Source: WSZJ01 sp964590435
GTDB lineage: Bacteria; Planctomycetota; MHYJ01; WSZJ01
Assembly (NCBI GenBank): GCA_964590435.1
Contig: CAZPWT010000040.1
Span: forward strand, 1-64,000
Direction: 5' to 3'
Length of the DNA: 64,000 bases
Shown: piece after piece, positions 24,240 through 32,154 of the stretch
Position numbering within the stretch: the stretch's first letter is position 1
Layout of the letters: each line of letters begins with the position of its first letter
Notes under the pieces: model-generated
The model's database searches: none
The model's input: only the letters and a program-made list of their open reading frames with translations
What the model was told of the DNA's origin: nothing
Position numbers and translations under genes: made by a program

Positions 24240-26435
24240 CTAAAACCCGATCTCCACGCTCATCGTCGCGTTCAGCCCCGGCTCGTTCACGCCGCTCCCG
24301 TGATACCGGTGGTCGATGTCGAACAGGTTCTCCACCGAGAGCGTTGCCTTGATCCGCTCCGTGAATTCGTAGCCCCCGCGGAGGTTCGCGGTCGTCCACC
24401 CCGGGGTGCCGCGATCCGGTATCCGCACGTCGCTCTTGTCGTCCGCGCTCAGCCTCCGCTGGCCGCGCGCGCTTTCAAAATACCCCTCGATGAACCACTT
24501 ATCCTCCTGGTAGCGCACGCCGTACGTCGCCATCGTCGGCGGCATCCGGCGAATGACTTCTTCCCGCCCCCGGTCGCGCCCCACGATGTACGTGAACACC
24601 ACGAACGGCCGCACGTGCGGGAAGACCTCCACCTCGAGATCCAGCTCCACGCCGTAGATCGCCGTCGAATGGTCGCTGTTCGCGCGCGCCTTGAACGGCT
24701 TCCCGGACGGCGACGTCGCCGACCCGCCGAACATCACGTTCTCCCGCGTGATCTGGTCCTCGATGTGCGTCTTGAACCCGAACAGCGACCCTTTCCACTT
24801 CTTGTTCCCGCCCTTCAGGCCCACCTCGATCTGCGTCATCGTCTCGGGGTCCAGGTCCGGGTTCGGCACGTCGAACGACGACCCCGTCTCCTGGAACGCG
24901 CTGAAGTCGTCGATGTTCGGGGCGCGGAAGCCGCGGCTGATCCCCGCCACCGCCCACAGGTTGATCTCCGGGATCGGCAGCCGCACGTTCCCGTGCAGGT
25001 CCCACGACAGGTCCGTGAACGTCTTGTCGAACCCCGCGAGGTCCACGCCGTCGCCCGGGATCGGGTCGAGCTCGTTCATGTCCACGCGGATGTGGGTGAA
25101 GCGCAGCCCGCCGACGAGCGAGAGCCACTCGGCGGGCTTGAACTCGTCCTGGAGGTAGAGCCCGAACGTGCGGTACGTCGAGTCGTCCGCGAACGAACCG
25201 CGCGGCGGGTTCTTTGTCGTCAGCCCGGTCAGCTGGTCCGTCGAGCGCGTGTCCGAGTTCACCCAGTCGTGATACAGCTCGAATCCGCCGGTCACCGTGT
25301 TGAGCGGCAGGAGCTTCGTCGAGACCATCCCGCTCAGCCCGCCCGACAGCACCGAGTCTTCGTCCTGCTGCAGCACCGTGGACCCCCGGCGCCGGATCCG
25401 CCTCTGCTCGCTCTGGTGGTCCGCGCTCACCGTCACGTCCACCGTCTCCAGCACGCCGCCCAGCTCACGCCCTTCCAGCTTCGCGTAGTACAGCTCGTGC
25501 TGCTGGTAGTCGCGGTGGAACTCCACGAATGCGTTCGTGCCGGTGTCGCGCCAGCCGATGAAGAGCTGGTCGGAGCGCGGGACGTTCACGAGGGCGGCGG
25601 CGATGGCCGCGCCGCGAAGGGTCCAGTGGTCGCTGAGGTGGAAATCGGCATGGACGTTGCCGTCGAATTCGTCGTAGCCGGTATAGGGCTGCCGGCCTGT
25701 GTCCTTGCCGCCGTCGAGGTCCCGGCGCCACTTCCCGGACCCGCCCGCGTACCACCCGAATATCCCGAGGTTGCCCTCAGTCTCCGCCCGGAAATGGAAC
25801 GAGCGATCGGCGGAGGCGCCGCGGGCCTTCGCGCTGGCGTGGATGTCGAAGAACTTGTCGAAATCCTCGCGGTGGTGCGTCCAGAGGGAGATGGTGCCTC
25901 CGAGCGCGTCGCTGCCGTAGAGGACCGAGCCGGGACCGCGCACGACCTCGATGCGGTTGACGATGAACGGATCGATGGTGGAGAGGTACTGGTTGGGGCC
26001 GAAGCGGTAGATCGAGTTGGTGATGCGCACGCCGTCCACCATGAGGAGCACCTGCTGGCCGATGAGGCCGCGGACCGAAGGCGAACCGCCGCCGTACTCC
26101 GTGGACTGGACCATGATGCCGGGCTGGCGCTGGAGCGAGGCGGGAACGGAGCGGGGGTTGTCGCGCCAGAGCTTCCCGGGTTCGAGGAGGTTGGTCGCCC
26201 GCGGAACCTCGGCGTCGGGGCGCGCGAGGCGCGTCGCGGAGATGATCAGGCCTTTCTTCTCGGCGGCGTCGGGGTCGAGGACGGTCCCCCCGGTCGGCTT
26301 CGGTTCCTTCCCCTCGGCCGGCGGCGTCTTTTCCTCGCCTGCAGGCTTCCCTTCGTCCTTCTTCACTTCTGGCTCCTGCGCGAACGAGACGGCCGCCAGG
26401 AACAGCGACAGGACGAACGCGGAACGAAGCGACAT
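24240..26435 (-). CDS. TonB-dependent outer-membrane receptor
   Basis: The product has 731 residues. The signal peptide (1-20, ending SFAQ) is followed by a charged proline-rich linker. The plug domain (about 55-180) includes LLEPGKLWRDNPRSVPASLQ, PSVRGLIGQQVLLMVDGVRI and IEVVRGPGSVLYGSDALGGT. A 22-strand-type beta barrel follows and ends in an aromatic residue (TMSVEIGF), the usual outer-membrane assembly signal. It should import a metal chelate, cobalamin or carbohydrate using TonB energy. The substrate cannot be read from the sequence, and no ABC transporter genes are adjacent. The 219-base leader may hold an RNA element. Confidence 0.9.
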   Translation of the reverse strand: MSLRSAFVLSLFLAAVSFAQEPEVKKDEGKPAGEEKTPPAEGKEPKPTGGTVLDPDAAEKKGLIISATRLARPDAEVPRATNLLEPGKLWRDNPRSVPASLQRQPGIMVQSTEYGGGSPSVRGLIGQQVLLMVDGVRITNSIYRFGPNQYLSTIDPFIVNRIEVVRGPGSVLYGSDALGGTISLWTHHREDFDKFFDIHASAKARGASADRSFHFRAETEGNLGIFGWYAGGSGKWRRDLDGGKDTGRQPYTGYDEFDGNVHADFHLSDHWTLRGAAIAAALVNVPRSDQLFIGWRDTGTNAFVEFHRDYQQHELYYAKLEGRELGGVLETVDVTVSADHQSEQRRIRRRGSTVLQQDEDSVLSGGLSGMVSTKLLPLNTVTGGFELYHDWVNSDTRSTDQLTGLTTKNPPRGSFADDSTYRTFGLYLQDEFKPAEWLSLVGGLRFTHIRVDMNELDPIPGDGVDLAGFDKTFTDLSWDLHGNVRLPIPEINLWAVAGISRGFRAPNIDDFSAFQETGSSFDVPNPDLDPETMTQIEVGLKGGNKKWKGSLFGFKTHIEDQITRENVMFGGSATSPSGKPFKARANSDHSTAIYGVELDLEVEVFPHVRPFVVFTYIVGRDRGREEVIRRMPPTMATYGVRYQEDKWFIEGYFESARGQRRLSADDKSDVRIPDRGTPGWTTANLRGGYEFTERIKATLSVENLFDIDHRYHGSGVNEPGLNATMSVEIGF

Positions 26436-26654
26436 TCAGCCCCCTGAGGTTGGAATCGGAAAGCGCCCCCATCGCAACGGGCGTGCCGACGCCGCGAGCA
26501 GGGATTTGGGCTCCGGTTGCCCGAAAGTGACGAACTCTTCGCCAGTCCCGCATAGAAAACGACCACCGGGTTTCGGATGCGGGCCCTGCAGGCGTTCAGG
26601 TATGCTTCAGCCCCCGTCGCCGCAACGCCACGCGCGGCGGGTCGAGGACTCGCG
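26436..26654. promoter_or_regulatory. divergent promoter region of TonB receptor and cysteine synthase, with hairpin
   Basis: This is the only space for the promoters of both divergent genes. On the plus strand, CCCGCAT at 26547-26553 and ATGCGGG at 26577-26583 form a perfect seven-base stem with a 23-base loop. On the minus strand the TonB leader contains the blocks GGGACTGGC, CGGGCAACC and CCAAATCCCTGC in that order. These are reminiscent of conserved blocks of metabolite riboswitches, but no known class is matched throughout. Confidence 0.35.
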
Positions 26655-27773
26655 ATGGACCCCACCGACCTGCAACTCACGCTGAAAGGCATCAGCCACC
26701 TCGTCGGGAACACGCCGCTGCTGGCGATCCGTCTCTCGTTCCGTGGACGGCGCACGACGGTTTACGCGAAGGCGGAGAACCTCAACTTCACCGGTTCGAT
26801 CAAGGACCGGATGGCGCTGTACATCATCCGCCGTTCGTACGAGCGGGGGCTGCTGAGGCCGGGCGCGCCGATGGCGGAGGCGACGAGCGGGAACACGGGG
26901 ATTTCGTTCTCGGCCGTCGGGCGCGCGCTGGGCCACCCGGTGACGATCTTCATGCCGGACTGGATGAGCCAGGAGCGCAAGGACCTGATCCGAAGCCTGG
27001 GCGCGGACGTCCGGCTCGTGAGCGCGGCGGAGGGCGGCTTTCTCGGCAGCATCCGGATGGCGGAGGAATTCGCGAAAGCGACGCCGGGGGCGTTCCTGCC
27101 GCGGCAGTTCTCGAACGAGGCGAACGTCGAGGCGCACGAAGTGACGACGGGGCCGGAGATCTGGTGGCAGCTGCGCTTCCATAATCTGAAGCCGGACGCG
27201 TTCGTGGCAGGGGTCGGGACGGGCGGGACGATCATGGGGACGGGGCGATTCCTGCGGAAGGTGCATCCGTCCGTGAAGCTCTACCCTCTGGAGCCCGCGA
27301 ACTCGCCGACGATGAGCACGGGGTGCAAGGTCGGCAAGCACCGCATCCAGGGGATCTCGGACGAGTTCATCCCGCCGATCGTGAAGCTGTCCGAGCTGGA
27401 CCCGGTGATCGCGGTGGACGACGGCGACGCGATCCTGATGGCGCAGAAGCTCGCCGCGCGTCTCGGCCTCGCGGTCGGGATCAGCAGCGGCGCGAACTTC
27501 CTGGGAGCGCTGATGGTGCAGGAGAAGCTCGGGCCGGAAGCGGTCGTGGTGACGGTGTTCCCGGACGACAACAAGAAGTACCTGTCGACCGACCTGATGA
27601 AGAAGGAGCCGGCGAAGCCCGGCGCGCTCAGTCCCGAGGTCGAGCTGCTCGGTTTCGGCGCGATGAAGCGCTCGTGCCACACGTGTCTCGAGAGCGAGGA
27701 CGCGGGGCGCGTTGCGCCGGGGTGCGGGTGTGAAGACGAGGCGGAAACGAGGGCGGGGCGGGCGCAGACGTAG
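26655..27773 (+). CDS. cysK: cysteine synthase / cystathionine beta-synthase family with cysteine-rich tail
   Basis: The product is a 372-residue PLP enzyme of the cysteine synthase family. It joins sulfide (or a related thiol) to O-acetylserine or a similar acceptor. It has HLVGNTPLLAI, the PLP lysine K50 in NFTGSIKDRMA, the phosphate- and substrate-binding EATSGNTGI, VGTGGTIMGTGRFLR and VGISSGANFLGA. Normal family members end near residue 310-320. This one has about 40 more residues with C341, C344 (CHTC) and C357, C359 (CGC), a possible metal or regulatory site. It is divergent from the TonB receptor. Confidence 0.88.
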   Translation: MDPTDLQLTLKGISHLVGNTPLLAIRLSFRGRRTTVYAKAENLNFTGSIKDRMALYIIRRSYERGLLRPGAPMAEATSGNTGISFSAVGRALGHPVTIFMPDWMSQERKDLIRSLGADVRLVSAAEGGFLGSIRMAEEFAKATPGAFLPRQFSNEANVEAHEVTTGPEIWWQLRFHNLKPDAFVAGVGTGGTIMGTGRFLRKVHPSVKLYPLEPANSPTMSTGCKVGKHRIQGISDEFIPPIVKLSELDPVIAVDDGDAILMAQKLAARLGLAVGISSGANFLGALMVQEKLGPEAVVVTVFPDDNKKYLSTDLMKKEPAKPGALSPEVELLGFGAMKRSCHTCLESEDAGRVAPGCGCEDEAETRAGRAQT

Positions 27774-27806
27774 GGTCGCGTGTCCCGCCCGGCCCCGGAT
27801 GGCGTT

Positions 27807-28559
27807 TCAGCGAGCGCGCGGAATCCGCAGCACCGCACCGGCAGCCACCGCGATGCGCTCGATGTGTCCCGTCACGGACTGTCCGTTCACATCGAGAATC
27901 GCGTGGGCGTGGATGGACGTTCCCGGGTGCGTCATGTTCCCTGCAGAATCCACGGCGTAGAAGCCGACCACGGTGGCTTTCTGCGGCTTCCCGATCTGGT
28001 GCTGCCAGGGTTTCTCACCGTCCGCGAGTGCGACGCCGGGCTTCATCGGGCACATGCCGTTCAGGACGTGCATTTGCAGGTCGGTGACCGAGCCCTCGAT
28101 GACGAATGCAAACGGCTGCGCCGTGTCCAGGCCGGCTCCGCGCGCCTTGTCAGCGATGAAGGCGTCGAGAGCCTCCCCGGCGAGGTCGTTTTCGATCGTG
28201 AACCGGTCCCACTCGGCAACGTGCGACAGGAGAAGCAGGGCCGCGCCGTCCTTCGAGGTGGACGACGGCCCGTCAATGCGCAGTCCCGCGCCGGCAGGAC
28301 GCGCGACCCAGGCGGAGCCGTCGACGATCGTGATCTCTCCCTCAAGGCCAGCGAGCGCCCCGACCGCGCAGGCGTGGGGTTCCTTCAGCGCATCTGCGAG
28401 CGAGACGAGTTGCACCGCCTTGCCGGCCCCTCCGCTCAGGACGTCGTGCATCCGGCCGTACTGGAGGACTTCAGGTTGCCGACCACTCGGCTCGGCGCAT
28501 CCGGCGACAAACACGGACAGCAGGAAGAGGAAACCGGTAACGAGGTGATGACGCTCCAT
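27807..28559 (-). CDS. acetolactate-decarboxylase-like lipoprotein
   Basis: The product has 250 residues. The signal peptide ends in VFVAGC (cysteine 21), so the protein is exported and lipid-anchored. The mature part resembles alpha-acetolactate decarboxylase: HACAVGALAGLEGEITIVDG, then PFAFVIEGSVTDLQMHVLNG, then the metal-site pattern IHAHAIL with TGHIERIAV (H217, H219, H232). It ends soon after the third histidine, earlier than the classical enzyme, which carries a further glutamate ligand. An exported location is odd for a butanediol-pathway enzyme, so the real activity may differ. It is the last gene after the secretion locus, following a perfect hairpin. Confidence 0.6.
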   Translation of the reverse strand: MERHHLVTGFLFLLSVFVAGCAEPSGRQPEVLQYGRMHDVLSGGAGKAVQLVSLADALKEPHACAVGALAGLEGEITIVDGSAWVARPAGAGLRIDGPSSTSKDGAALLLLSHVAEWDRFTIENDLAGEALDAFIADKARGAGLDTAQPFAFVIEGSVTDLQMHVLNGMCPMKPGVALADGEKPWQHQIGKPQKATVVGFYAVDSAGNMTHPGTSIHAHAILDVNGQSVTGHIERIAVAAGAVLRIPRAR

Positions 28560-28637
28560 GGCTTACTCCTCGAAGAGAGCGGGGATCAGGGTGGACAGCT
28601 GTCCGACGCAGGCCAGCCTGCGGGCAACAACGCCGGA

Positions 28638-28667
28638 CTTCCCTCTCCCCGAGCGGGGAGAGGGAAG
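28638..28667. terminator. perfect 13-base-stem hairpin after the pseudopilin gene
   Basis: CTTCCCTCTCCCC (28638-28650) and its exact complement (28655-28667) enclose the loop GAGC. The hairpin starts seven bases after the stop of the minus-strand pseudopilin. It has no T run, so it may be a repeat-type hairpin or an mRNA-stabilising element rather than an intrinsic terminator. Confidence 0.55.
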
Positions 28668-28674
28668 AGCCGGC

Positions 28675-29511
28675 TTACATTCCGGAGTCCTTGCGGTAAT
28701 CGTCGGCGCTCATTTTCTTCGTGCGCCCATCCGGCCCGATGAACCCCACGAGCTTCGCCTTCGCCGTGCCGGTCACCGGAACTTCGAAGACCCCGAGGGC
28801 GCGGCAGTAGTACTTCTTCGCGTCCGTCCGGTCGAAATAAGGAGCCTCGTCGATCTGGTCCCCGACGAGCGTGCACTTGTTCCCGAGACCCAGCACCACG
28901 TAGATGTTCGCGGCGATGCGCGGCGGAACGACCAGCGGATCGTCGGTCATCATCGGGTTCAGGCCGAAGTCCTTCACGAGGATGCTCAGCCCCTGGCTCC
29001 CCAGCGACTTGTCGAGCACGCGCACGAACTGCAGCCCGCTGGCCCCCATCATGCTCGGCATCGTGGTGAAGCAGTGCATCTCCACGCCGCTGTCACTCGG
29101 GACCACCATGGCACCCTCGTCATGGAGCATCCCCATGTTGATTCCCGAGGACTTGATCGATGTGATCTGGTCCGCCGTCAGCGTCGTCGCCGTGGCTTCC
29201 AGAATCGTGTTCGGCGCCTGGAATTCCGGCCCGAGCTTGGTGAAGAGGTCGGTCGCGACAAGCGCCGTCATCGGGGTGGCCGGCTTCTTCATCAGCGAAT
29301 CCCAGCCGCAGGGGTACTGGCCCTTCAGCCCCTGGCGGATCTGGATCTGGTGCGAGAGGTCCGCGAGCGAATACGCCTGCGTGCTCGAACGGCTCTTCGA
29401 CTGCACGTTCTCGAGTTTCAGGATCACGAGTGAGGACAGCAGCACGAGGATGGCGAGGACGATGAGCAGCTCGATCAGCGTGAAGCCGCCGTTTCTGTGT
29501 GTGGTACGCAT
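28675..29511 (-). CDS. type II secretion / type IV pilus-like pseudopilin
   Basis: The 278-residue product has a class III prepilin signal: a short basic leader cut after glycine 9, then FTLIELLIVLAILVLLSSLV with the required glutamate at +5. The large soluble head has no recognised family. It reads like a modified alpha/beta pilin head, with CGWDSLMKKPA early and CTLVGDQIDEAPYFDRTD near the end. It probably forms part of the pseudopilus built by the ATPases and secretin upstream. It follows the cysteine-rich membrane protein at 29590-30006. Confidence 0.85.
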   Translation of the reverse strand: MRTTHRNGGFTLIELLIVLAILVLLSSLVILKLENVQSKSRSSTQAYSLADLSHQIQIRQGLKGQYPCGWDSLMKKPATPMTALVATDLFTKLGPEFQAPNTILEATATTLTADQITSIKSSGINMGMLHDEGAMVVPSDSGVEMHCFTTMPSMMGASGLQFVRVLDKSLGSQGLSILVKDFGLNPMMTDDPLVVPPRIAANIYVVLGLGNKCTLVGDQIDEAPYFDRTDAKKYYCRALGVFEVPVTGTAKAKLVGFIGPDGRTKKMSADDYRKDSGM

Positions 29512-29589
29512 GATGTCGGGTCTCCTGTCAGGAACGTCGTGGTGGATGTTGTTCGACCGGAAGTCCGGTCCCGCAAGGGATTCAGTTCT

Positions 29590-30006
29590 TCAGCACCGTG
29601 CCCGGATGGGGACCTTTTCGATTCGGCGGAGTGAAGGCTGCGGGGGGAAGATCCGCTCAGTCGTTGCGGCCGCGCCGCCTTTCGGCACCCACAGCACCCC
29701 TTCCGTCGCCGGAAGATGCGGCGCGACGCGGACCACCGGAGATCCTTCCTCTTCGCTCTGCGGTTCTCCGCACGCCGCCGAAATGCCCGCGGCGGCAGGA
29801 GCAGGTGAACAGCGGCAGGCCGAAGCGTGGGGAGCACAGCAGCAGGTCACGGATACGCAGGATCGGGCGGGCAGGCTCTGCGATCGGGAGTGAAAGAGGG
29901 AGAGTCCCGGAATGCCCACAACCCAGAGCGCATACCAGAAGGCAGCGGCCACCCGGAACCGGGTGGACACAGCGGCGAACCTCGACGTGTGAAGAGGTGA
30001 CTTCAT
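29590..30006 (-). CDS. cysteine-rich membrane-anchored protein, copy 1 of a pair
   Basis: The product has about 138 residues. One membrane helix or uncleaved signal lies near the N-terminus (VAAAFWYALWVVGIPGLSLF). A cysteine cluster follows (CVSVTCCCAPHASACRC), then a further ACG. The C-terminal part reads RVAPHLPATEGVLWVPKGG and ends IEKVPI. The protein at 42148-42618 has the same order: FWYxLW-type helix, CCC cluster, APH motif and final I-x-KVP. The two lie at opposite ends of the secretion operon. No function is known; metal binding or disulfide chemistry is plausible. Confidence 0.6.
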   Translation of the reverse strand: MKSPLHTSRFAAVSTRFRVAAAFWYALWVVGIPGLSLFHSRSQSLPARSCVSVTCCCAPHASACRCSPAPAAAGISAACGEPQSEEEGSPVVRVAPHLPATEGVLWVPKGGAAATTERIFPPQPSLRRIEKVPIRARC

Positions 30007-30157
30007 CGAGTGTCCAAGGCCGCAAAAGAGAGGCCTTTCAGGAATCGAGAAGCGGCGTCGGGACGCCGCTCCGTGTTTCCGGATCGCGCGTTTTTGCGCG
30101 CCCGTAACCGGTCTCTCCCGCGCGGACGGCGGGCGCCGGTGGCTGTGTTTCCGCAGT

Positions 30158-30769
30158 TCATACCGGTCGCCTCCACAGCCAGACGTGCGCGACACGCCGC
30201 GGGTCGTTCGCGGCAGGCCAGCGCTCGTGAGTGCACGTCCAATCCGCCAGAGCCGCGCTCGCCCACGCCTGCACCTCGGCTTCGATCGGATCGCCCTCGA
30301 CTCCGAACCCCAGGAGCAGCAATCCCGCCTGGTCCGCGTCGCCACTCCTCAGGCAGGACAGCGCCGCGATGTCCTCGCGCCCGGCCTCGAGCTCGAAATG
30401 GAACTTCGGCAGGTTCCCCTGCGCTTCCCACCACGCACGCCACGCGCCGCGCACCTCGATCCACGTCCGCGTCCCATCCGCCCCTTTCAGCAAGAGGTCG
30501 CACTTCCCCAACCCCGGCGCGGGATAGCGGCGGCGCCGCTCCACGCCGATCCCGCGCGCCGGAAGGAGCCGCTCCAGTTCGCGAATCCACTCCCACTCGG
30601 TCATCGGCTTGCGCAGCTCAGGCCTCGCGTACCAGCCAAAGTCCTCCAGGCCCCACCGCCGTCCCGCTTCGCGGTCCATGCCGCGGAGGACGTCGGAAAG
30701 GACGGAAGGAAGATCCTGATTCTGGCGCGCGGTGTTCCCGGGCTGCCCGGGGGTGGCGGTTGCGTTCAT
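30158..30769 (-). CDS. hypothetical protein, possible PD-(D/E)XK-like fold
   Basis: The 203-residue product has no recognised family. A central segment, GLGKCDLLLKGADGTRTWIE followed by VRGAWRAWW, has the look of a restriction-endonuclease-like core: D91 in a strand, then E105-x-R107 where many nucleases have E-x-K. Tryptophan is unusually frequent. It starts four bases inside the end of the TPR lipoprotein gene, so it belongs to the secretion operon. A nuclease-like protein in such an operon is unexpected; it may have only a structural or recognition role. Confidence 0.6.
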   Translation of the reverse strand: MNATATPGQPGNTARQNQDLPSVLSDVLRGMDREAGRRWGLEDFGWYARPELRKPMTEWEWIRELERLLPARGIGVERRRRYPAPGLGKCDLLLKGADGTRTWIEVRGAWRAWWEAQGNLPKFHFELEAGREDIAALSCLRSGDADQAGLLLLGFGVEGDPIEAEVQAWASAALADWTCTHERWPAANDPRRVAHVWLWRRPV

Positions 30770-32154
30770 TCGAGTCGCTCCTTTGCGGACTCGCAGTGCT
30801 CGAGGAGCGAATAATCGCCCGCAGTTTCTGCATCGATGATGAGGGCGCAGAGGCGGTCGCGGGCAGACGCCGTTTCGCGCGCGGCTGCGGCCAGGAGCGC
30901 CGACGCGAACCGCGTGCGGCGGCCGGTGACGCCTGAAACCGGGGCCTTTTCGAGTTCGCGTGCGCAGGGAGCCAGCATTCCCGCGGACAGAAGTGCGCCC
31001 GCGGCGCCGAGGCGGGAACGCGCGGCCTCGGCGGTCATGGACAGGGCATCGGCGACCCCGGCGGCGTGCATGAACATGCCGGCGGCCTCCTTTGCGCGGC
31101 CTTCGGCGAGAAGGATGTCCGCGCAGAGAGAAGCGGCGGCGACCTCGTCCGCCGGGCGGTTCGCGGCACGGGCTTCGTCAAGCAGCCCTTCGGCCACCCG
31201 AAATGCGAGCGGGAGATCGCCGCGCGCGGTCGAGGCGCGTGCGAACAGCCGCCGTGCGGCATCGCGCCCCTCGCTGTCGATCCCGGCCGGCGCGGCATCG
31301 CGGGCGGACATGGCGCAGCGAAGCGCGAGCAGGGGGAGGTTCCGGTCGAGCGCCAGGGAACCCAGCCCGGTGAGCCAGCGCCGCGTCTCCTCGACGCCGA
31401 ATGCCGCCGCAATCTCCGGCTGCGCTCTCAACTCCTCGATCCCGGCGGCGAGCGCGAGGTCGCGCCGCTTGATCGCCGAGTCCATCAGCGACGGAAGTGC
31501 CGCGCGAGCCTCGGCCCAACGCCGCGCCAGGATCGCCGACCGGGCCGACTCCAGGGCGCGAAGGGCAGACTGAGCAGAGGTGCGCGGCATCGCCGGCGCG
31601 GCGGAGGCCCCGCGGACGGACGCGAGACGCCGGCATTCCTCCGACCAGAACGCGTCGCCCATGGCTTCGAACGCGAGCGACGCTTCGACGAGTTTCGTGC
31701 CGTCCGCCCGAGGCGCCAGTCCTTCCAGGAGCAGGTCGACCGCCCGGGCCGCTTCGTCCGGATTCGCGCGGCGAGCGCACTCGCTTTCGCGCAGGGCCGC
31801 TTCTCCGAACGCCTCCTCCCAGGCGGTGGCGATCGCGGAGCGGAGCGCGACGGATTCCGCGTCGACGCGGCCGACGGGGCGGCGGAACGCCTCGAGGGCG
31901 AGGTCGGGCATGTCGCGCACGAGCTCTCGCGCACAGGCGGCGCGGCCGCGCGCGGCGTGGGAGGCCAGGCGGGAGGCAAAGCGGTTGACGTCGGCGTCGG
32001 ACAGCGTGACCTCGGCGCTGCCTCGATCCGTGGCGATCCTGACGTACGGCCGCGCGGCGGGGTGGGCGCCCGCCGGGCTTCCCGTCGGCGAGGAGACACA
32101 CCCGGCGAGCAGGCAGAGCACGGCCAGGGGCAGGGCGTTTCTAGTGTTGGTCAT
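30766..32154 (-). CDS. TPR-like lipoprotein of the secretion operon
   Basis: The product has 462 residues. The signal peptide ends in LLAGC (cysteine 19), giving a lipoprotein. After a short linker the protein is almost entirely alpha-helical, with alanine- and arginine-rich helices arranged in pairs as in TPR solenoids (ARRLFARASTARGDLPLAFR, AASLCADILLAEGRAKEAAG). It overlaps the end of the secretin gene by 14 bases. A role as a secretin pilotin or assembly scaffold, like PilF or GspS, is an inference from position and lipid anchoring. Confidence 0.65.
   Translation of the reverse strand: MTNTRNALPLAVLCLLAGCVSSPTGSPAGAHPAARPYVRIATDRGSAEVTLSDADVNRFASRLASHAARGRAACARELVRDMPDLALEAFRRPVGRVDAESVALRSAIATAWEEAFGEAALRESECARRANPDEAARAVDLLLEGLAPRADGTKLVEASLAFEAMGDAFWSEECRRLASVRGASAAPAMPRTSAQSALRALESARSAILARRWAEARAALPSLMDSAIKRRDLALAAGIEELRAQPEIAAAFGVEETRRWLTGLGSLALDRNLPLLALRCAMSARDAAPAGIDSEGRDAARRLFARASTARGDLPLAFRVAEGLLDEARAANRPADEVAAASLCADILLAEGRAKEAAGMFMHAAGVADALSMTAEAARSRLGAAGALLSAGMLAPCARELEKAPVSGVTGRRTRFASALLAAAARETASARDRLCALIIDAETAGDYSLLEHCESAKERLE

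Noticed and set aside
24300..26447. Long plus-strand open frame opposite the TonB receptor
   Set aside because: The composition (R, V, H, A runs) is that of an antisense shadow; the minus strand encodes a complete receptor with signal peptide and barrel.
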